Program-made: the position numbers and the translations under genes
In this document: positions 57,401 to 64,000 of the stretch, one piece after another
Position numbering within the stretch: the stretch's first letter is position 1
Layout: each line of letters opens with the position of its first letter
Origin: Margaritispora aquatica
Lineage: Eukaryota; Ascomycota; Leotiomycetes; Helotiales; Discinellaceae
NCBI GenBank assembly: GCA_007644065.1
Contig: VJWN01000003.1
Coordinates: forward strand, 186,001-250,000
Length of the DNA: 64,000 bases
Direction: 5' to 3'
Notes under the pieces: generated by a model
Database searches by the model: none
The model's input: only the letters and a program-made list of their open reading frames with translations
Told to the model about the DNA's origin: nothing

Positions 57401-59704
57401 TCCAGACCTCATCTCTAACCACAACATGCATGTTCAGATTATCCAACAGCACTGGGAAGAAACAAAACACCTCATTCTCTTGGTCTTCTCTTGGGTGCAA
57501 CTCGGATGTAACCGCAAAGTGCCTGCATGTACTCCGTATGTTTGAGAGGCATTTAAATTCTAAAGTGACGCGCAGAAAACCACGAACGTGAGTGAGATGG
57601 AAGATCTCGGGCATGCTCCCATAGGCTGAAAGATGTTTATGCGGAAGCCGCGGGAATGTTACGGTATGGCAAGTAATCAGAATGGAGAATGTGGTCGTGT
57701 GCGCCTTTTTCTCGAACATTTGAATCTGTCGTCTTGCTTCCCATTGGGAAAGCCGTGAGAGCCTCTCTCGTACCCGTCAGATCCGCATCAGGCAAGAAGG
57801 AAGATATTTTCATTTGTCGACGTCGATATGCAGAAGCGACAGGAAGATGAGGGAATTTTGGAATATGGATCTTCTTTCGCCAAAGCTGCAAGGCAAGCCT
57901 GCCCGCAGCGAGGAGAAGCGCCGTTTTTGCACCTGGGCTTGGCCCTTGTCTTGCAGTTGCAAGATTGTGGAGGGCATACAGGATGGAGAGAGACGGGGGT
58001 AGAGGACACGAAAGATGTTTGAGAGACAACGAACATGGTTCGATGTTTCTGTTGCACCCACAAGCATGTGTGTCCGCCTTGCCAGCTTGAACTTCGCATC
58101 TTTTCTTGCAATCCTGGCAAATGTTTCTGATGAGTGAATAATTCCGATGCCTGTTCCTGGAGCTGGTCCATGTCCCGGTCCATGCAATGTTCCTCCTCTC
58201 TGCCTCTCTCCCTCGATTTAAGCTCTCGGCTATCGTCACAGTAGCATGCCAACAACGATGCAACAGAGACCATCGATTCATGACTGTACATCTTGCATTG
58301 TGCTGATACCTGTACGCATGGGTAGCATATACTGTACTTGTAATCATCTGCTGATTAGATCATTTATGAGATTTAGAAACTAAGTGACTGTACTTGGTAC
58401 ATCGCACCGTCCTCGAGTCGTCAACTATTGCGATATCATAACTTGACTGATAATTGACACCGCTATTTCTTGTTCGTTTCATTGACTCGGTCTTGGTCCT
58501 CCTTTGGCGGGGACCGTTGGAGTTGAACGGAGCTCTTCGGTTCTTCGATAACGAAAATCAAAACAACAACAAAGAAGATCAAAGCTCAAGCGGCACTGTA
58601 ATCTCCATGTGTTCGTCCCCTCCACCTACCGTACAACTCGCTCCCCTTCTTGCTCTCCAGCTTCTTCTTTTTCTCAAATTACAATTCTCGCTTGCCCACT
58701 TGAAACTCCCCGAGACCCCATCAATAGAAAATTTGCAATTGCGACTTCACAGGGGTGCAGTGCAGTGGGATGTGCACAATCTGATGGGATGGGTTTGCCT
58801 CGGGGCGGGCGATGCGGGTCTGCTATCTATTTGCACTCAATCCTGGGCAGGGCAAAAAAACTCAATTGAAGCTTTTCGAATAGCGCCAGCAAAACAAAAC
58901 AAACAAGACAGCTTTTAAGCCGACAATCATTACTTGTCGACGGCACTATCTCGCCGACAACACCATGAAATTGTCAACGGAGATCATCTCGCCTGGTGAC
59001 GTCGAAAACAAAGTACCGAGTCCATTGCATTTCGTCTTGCAGATTTTCTTATCTTGGCGGATATTACCGTTGACAACTATGAGGGAAAATATTTCTCTTC
59101 ATTTCCTTTTGTCTCATGGAATGGTGGATGGCCTCGTTGCTTTTATCGCACAGGGAGGATATAAAAGTCGATCATCCTTCATAATTGCGTGTCGAAGGCT
59201 TTCGGTCGTCATTTGCATTTCGCATTGATCTCATATCCTGTGCAAGATTGAGAATCTCGTTGCAGTCCCCATGTCATGTTTGTTTGTTGACATTGATTTG
59301 CGTAAGGTGACCTTTCAACATGCGATTGACCCCTTTCATGGTCCAAAGAGCATCCTCCCACATCTCGACATTTTGGAAGCAAGAAGAGCTGTGCTTCATT
59401 CACGCTCACACAAATGCGCTCGCTTTCTCTTTCCTGTTCCTCTCATCAGATATGTCACCAAGCACAACAGCAAGCGCTGAGATCGTCTCACCCTATCTCT
59501 CTATCGCTGATCTCCCACTTTTGCCTCCAAAGTATGGCGGACCGGCCAAAGTGGCCTATCTATCTGAATGCCTTCCTGGCCGCAACAATCTGCAGATTGA
59601 CAGGTAGCTGTTGAATCCTTATAAAAGCGCAAGAGGAGAGATTTACAGCATGTCTTGCTCAAAGCAGATCACCGAATATCTGAGCTCATAAGAAAAACAG
59701 CATT
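54427..59704. other. 5.3-kb intergenic region between H+-ATPase and MFS genes
   Basis: This is the shared upstream region of two divergent transporter genes. I found no convincing gene. Several open frames of 100-236 codons exist (for example 57637-58347 minus and 55278-55751 plus), but overlapping frames on both strands are equally open and none shows a motif. TATA-like elements occur near 59157 and 59620. Long promoters with multiple regulator sites are usual for highly expressed genes such as the H+-ATPase. Confidence 0.5.
59620..59627 (+). promoter_or_regulatory. TATA box of the MFS transporter gene
   Basis: TATAAAAG lies 85 bp before the ATG at 59705, and a second TATAAAAG-like box is found near 59159. 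Confidence 0.55.
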
Positions 59705-61536
59705 ATGGCAGCCGTGGAGGATAAATCCGCGCCGGGAACGCTTCAATTGATTGATGCGAATGGAGATCTACACGTCAAACATTCGAAATCGGCACACGAT
59801 ATTGTGCTGGTCCCTCTGCCTTCCAGTTTGTCGCCTCATTTTCTCAATTCGGTACGAACACGTGACCTGACATTTTCCAGATGATCCTGAGGATCCTTTG
59901 AATTGGAGTTATCGCCGAAAATTGTTACATACATCATGTATGGTAATGTATACGGTGATGATGGTTTTTCCATCATCGGCAGTCTACTCGGTAACAACAC
60001 CAATCTCAAAAGCCACCGATTTGAAAGTTAGTGAGCTGGTGTCTGGGACAGGCGCAATGTTTCTATTCTATGGCTGGGGATGCATCGTCTGGCAAGCATT
60101 TGCACTTCAATACGGCAAAAGACCAGCATACCTTCTTTCAATTGCTGGCTCAATCATTATTCTGGCCTGTGCACCCCTTTGCACAACAAACGGACCCTAT
60201 CTCGCCAATAAGATCCTTCAGGTTTGTCCTCTACTCTCCGCCATGTCACAGCTCGTCTAACGTATCGCAAAGGGGTTCTTTGGAGCACCAGTCGAATCAC
60301 TCTGTGAAATCAGCATGACAGACATCTGGTTCTCCCACGAGCGTCCCCTCTACCTCGCAGTCTACGGTCTCTCGCTAGCTTTCTCAGGCAAGCTCGCACC
60401 TGTCTTTGCAGCATTCATCAACACCGGACAGGGCTGGAAATGGACCCTCTGGTGGTGTGCCATCGGTATGGGCGTTGCATTCGTGTACTGCTTCCTGTTC
60501 ATGGAAGAGACTAACTACGACCGTCCTGCCGTGTCGAGCACGCTCTCGTCATCCAGCTCTATCCAGGCCCCTAGCGAGGAGGAAGCAAGTGACGGTGGCG
60601 AGAAAGCCGTGCCGTTGCCAGTAACAAGCGACACAGCTGCTGGCGAGGTACTCTATCCTCGCAAGACCTACCTGCAGAAACTCTCTCTATTCGGAGACAA
60701 GAAACGCCCAAACCGTCTGCTGGATATCATGTGGTCACCATTCAAATTCTTTCGTTTCCCTGTTGTCGTCTGGGCAGGTTTCATGTATGGCACCAACGCG
60801 CTCGTCTGGCCCGGTATATTGAATGCAACTGCATCGCCAAATTATGTCAACCTGTACCATTTCAATAGCAACGACGTTGGGTTCGCTTATTTTGGCGCCG
60901 TGTTTGGCATGGTTGTTGGGTATGTTTCATCTACTCTCCCCCACCATCTTCCTTTACCTCAAACACAATACATAACACACAAGCGAGCTAGGATCTAACT
61001 AACACACAAACAACAGCTCAATCTGGGTGGCAATCGCAGGCCCACGTATTGTCCTCCGCCTTGCACGCCGCAACAACGGCATTGCAGAACCAGAGCACAT
61101 CCTATGGCTCTTCTCTGCCTCTCTCCTCTGTGTGCCTCTCGCACTCTTACTCTGGGGTCTCGGGTCAACTGCCACCCCGCACCTGCATTGGTTCGCGCTC
61201 GTGTCCGCGCAAGCCATCCTTGCTGTGTCATCTACGCTCTGCCTGTCAACCGCGATCCAATACGCGACCTCTGCGTACCGTGACCTCGGTGGCGAGCTCG
61301 TCACGACCTTGATTCTGATCAGGAATACGCTCAGTTTTGCGATTAATTACGGCATCACGCCCTGGAAGAATGGCATGGGTGCCAGGAATATGTTTATCAT
61401 GTCCGCGGTGCTTGCGGGCGCATGTAATGCTACGATGTTTGTTATGCTAGCGTGGGGACGAAAGTTGAGGGAGGCGAGTGCGGGTGTGTATTGGAGGTAT
61501 GTGGATGAGGCGAGAGCGAAGGGTTTGAGTCATTAG
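59705..61536 (+). CDS. MFS transporter, DHA1-like
   Basis: Four exons (59705-59825, 59881-60221, 60273-60919, 61017-61536) give 542 residues. A hydrophilic N-terminus ends in VPLPSNDPEDPLNW (about 36-49), a signature of fungal Hol1/DHA1-type facilitators just before TM1. About twelve hydrophobic segments follow, with a Ser/Glu-rich central cytoplasmic loop near residues 245-280. FLFYGWGCIVWQAFALQYGKR matches the conserved TM2-loop region with its GKR turn, and GFFGAPVESLCEISMTDIWF the TM4-5 region. Conserved AIQYATSAYRDLGGE lies near the end. Substrate may be a drug, polyamine or metabolite; none can be assigned. The gene stands alone with no biosynthetic genes visible to either side within 5 kb. 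Confidence 0.92.
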
Positions 61537-64000
61537 GCGAGGTTGTCAGTCCTTGATCCTCGACTTGCTGAAAACATCTGAGACGGATCACAGAATAGGC
61601 GGACGATGTACGTTGCTATGGAGATGGACTGACAGGCGTTGCATAGCCAAAAGGTGCATTTAGAGTATAGACTAGACTTAGACTTGGCAATAGAGGCAAT
61701 AGAGATCAATTTTCGCCTCTTCTACTTCGGGGATTTGAGATTTGAAATTTCTGTTTGCGATCCTGCGACTCGAGTACCACAAAGTGAGGCGCGCGGATGG
61801 ATGCCGTACGCGCCAAGTGTCTTGGTAGTAGCGAGCATGCACGCCAATGCACGGATCGAGATGCTGATCTACCGGTAGCTACGGTGTGGTGTTTCCTGAC
61901 TCTGGTTCTTCTTAATTTTGAAAGGATGTGGGGAAATATTGGTATCATGACAAGAATAGATATTCCTGTACCAAGTGGGCATCTGATTGTTACACCGCTC
62001 TGGGGTAGGTATTCATGCTACAGGTGTCTAGGTTTAGATGCTTTGCTTGGTATTTGGGGTGTTAGGGATTGCATGTCGTGGGAACAAGCAAGCGGGCTTG
62101 GTGGAGGCTTTGTTTGTGCAGCTTCTGATGTACAGTAACGGTATGGGACTTAATGAACCATGCATGTGGACACAGCACGACATCAGGGAAGAATGTTCTA
62201 CAGAGAGGAGATGCAGTGTACAGCCAAGGTCTTGTCGTGGGAGTGGAGTTTGAGAGATATGCTGTGCGACGATTGTCCAGATCACACGGAATCATGTCCG
62301 CTGACGTGGTGTGTCAGATTCAATAGTCAGATCTTGAATTCTTGGTGAGAAGCTATTGAGAGGAATTGGCCAAGACGATAATGGTTCGGTGAAGTACAGG
62401 AACGAGGTAAGCTTATCTCCTTTATTTACGAATTCCTTCAGAGAGTGGGAGACAACTAGGTGATTTCTATGCATATACATTAAGTGGTGAGAGTCAGGAA
62501 AATACCTCATACAATTCAAATCCTCAAAGCCAACTAACGTCTTGGTATTGGAACAGACTTCTCCATACGATGCGGGGATGGCATCTTGGTACGGAAGATA
62601 TTGGATTTTGATATCGGGAAGCGAAGTAGTCGGGCTACCGAGAGCCTTGGAAGCGAAGCTTCGTTTCCTTAGATGTCGCAAAGCCAAGAGAAAGCAGGGC
62701 CGACAAGTGTTCTAGCTTACAACCAAGGGCTTCTAGCCCACTTCCTCTTCCGATGCACAAAATATCTCACCTTTGATCTGAGCTCCGACATCTTTGACCA
62801 AGGCTTGGAGTCGGGGGATGTTGGAGTCTGGAGAAATGCCTGAGTGTAAGTGGAGGTTGTGGAGGTTGGGGTTTGGGGATGTGTAGAAAAGCGAAAATCT
62901 CCAAAACTCTTGTCATTCCCCAGCTTCAGGTTTGTTTCCTGTATCCAATTTCTCTGGTCATTTGCGACATCCCATCTGGATTTCACTCCAGTAATTCAAC
63001 CGCAAAGGCGCAAAACAGCTCTTGGATGTTCGACTTGGTGTTCGATATCTTCTTGGCTTTCGAAAAACCCCAGACCGCCACCAGACCAGGCCGCTTTTTG
63101 ATCATGGCCTTGAATTTCCCCATGGCGAACGTGTCGCCTTTTAGAACGAGGCCATACCCAGTAGTTGGCAGCGTGACTGTGTCGCAATTTAGGCTTGGGA
63201 GTTCGAGGTTCTTCGAGCCAAGAACCAAGATGCATCTGGATCGGTTTGGTCTGAGTTTCTGAGGGACGTGGTGTGCGGCTGTTTTGGATGAAATGCCAGG
63301 GAGCCAAAGGCTTCTTCTTTGCGGAGATACCCATGGGGTATGGATATGTGTGTTTCTAGAAGGAGGGCAAAGCTCGAGCGCGATGTTTGGTTGAGTTTGT
63401 GTGACTTGTCCGTCTGGTGTTCTGAAACTTCGCTTTGTGAGTAATGTCTGTGTGAAAAAGGCATCTCGCGTTTCAGCATTGGCTGGTCTCGCTTTTGCTC
63501 CAACCTCTCTTCATACTATCAACGGCTTTCTATGCCCCAGATTCATGATTGCCTAAAGAGGCATTGCCCTTTTGGGTAATTGTCATTCTTGTTGATTTTT
63601 CTTCATGGATCTGAGATTTGGAAACAGAGTCTGTGATAATCAGATGACATGGGTTGAAGGGGCATTGAAGATACAGTCTAGAACCAGATAGTCCCTAGCA
63701 AGCAAAACGCATTACCAAAATCGCCTTCAGAAACTATCATTTTGCTGGGCGGAAGTTGCGTGCATGAAAGAAAAGATATTTTGAAAGTGACGAGATTTGT
63801 GAGGGGTAGCAAAAAGATCGTGTGGGGTGGCAAACTTCCTTTTTGTCGCTTCATCTAATCTTCCTTTCAATACAGGTTATTCATTCCTAGATGTATCAGA
63901 CTTTGCGGTACCTGGTGGTACAGAAGTTGAATTGCTACGATGCGGGCCGGGTCGTGATTTCCAAGTGGAAACCACGTTCTTTCTATTGTTTCTGAGTTGG
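61537..64000. other. terminal 2.5-kb region without a confident gene
   Basis: No complete gene was recognised. On the minus strand between about 63290 and 62290, short open frames in different phases carry Leu/Pro-rich peptides such as LGSKNLELPSLNC and NLHNLHLHSGISP, which look like parts of one F-box or LRR-like protein. I could not join them with splice sites and treat them only as a possible decayed gene. The last 500 bases show nothing. Confidence 0.45.

Noticed and set aside
57637..58347. 236-codon minus-strand open frame in the H+-ATPase/MFS interval
   Set aside because: Two other minus-strand frames and plus-strand frames overlap it, no family motif is visible, and composition is not protein-like (many Cys, His and Arg runs).
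1..64000. tRNA genes, CRISPR arrays, intact transposons or viral genes
   Set aside because: No tRNA-like A and B boxes with a foldable arm set, no regularly spaced repeats and no transposase, integrase or reverse transcriptase motifs were recognised by eye.

Overview
This window looks like euchromatic nuclear DNA of a filamentous ascomycete (Pezizomycotina). The genes are split by short introns of about 45-125 nt with GT(A/G)AGT-like donors. They include typical mould families: pectin lyase, wax-synthase-like MBOAT, GMC oxidoreductase, NRPS-like A-T-R reductase, Git3-type GPCR, HET, 2EXR and Zn2Cys6 proteins, and a P-type H+-ATPase. A dispersed single 5S rRNA gene is also present. A plant-associated species, perhaps a Leotiomycete, would fit, but that is inference only.

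Layout. 0-1.5 kb: 3' part of a C2H2 zinc-finger gene (+). 3-4.5 kb: secreted pectin lyase (+). 5.3-8.4 kb: a 948-residue protein of unknown function (+), convergent with a 728-residue zincin-like protein (-, 8.6-11.3 kb). 12.7-16.9 kb: MBOAT acyltransferase and GMC oxidoreductase in tandem (+). 17.5-19.4 kb: tyrosyl-DNA phosphodiesterase (+), convergent with exopolyphosphatase (-, 19.7-21.3 kb). 21.9-25.6 kb: NRPS-like adenylation-thiolation-reductase (-). 29.2-31.3 kb: Git3-type GPCR (+). 33-34 kb: 2EXR protein (+). 36.4-38.6 kb: Zn2Cys6 regulator (+). 39.3-41.1 kb: HET-domain protein (-). 42.0-42.6 kb: short OrsD-like two-finger protein (-), divergent from an NmrA-type oxidoreductase (+, 43.1-44.4 kb). 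45.9-47.4 kb: ADP-ribosylglycohydrolase (+). 47.7 kb: 5S rRNA gene, with two decayed 5S fragments at 41.5 and 45.0 kb. 50.9-54.4 kb: plasma-membrane H+-ATPase (-). 59.7-61.5 kb: MFS transporter (+). The rest is intergenic, with long gene-poor blocks at 25.6-29.2, 47.9-50.9, 54.4-59.7 and 61.5-64 kb.

The genes do not form one obvious pathway. The best candidates for functional groups are the MBOAT/GMC pair, which could make a small module that oxidises and acylates a hydrophobic metabolite, and the OrsD-like/NmrA pair, whose shared promoter carries four copies of one motif, two per orientation. The NRPS-like reductase has no recognisable tailoring genes beside it. No tRNA gene, CRISPR array or intact transposon was recognised. 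Exon coordinates were deduced by hand from splice consensus, reading-frame continuity and family motifs. Start codons are the first ATG consistent with these unless stated.
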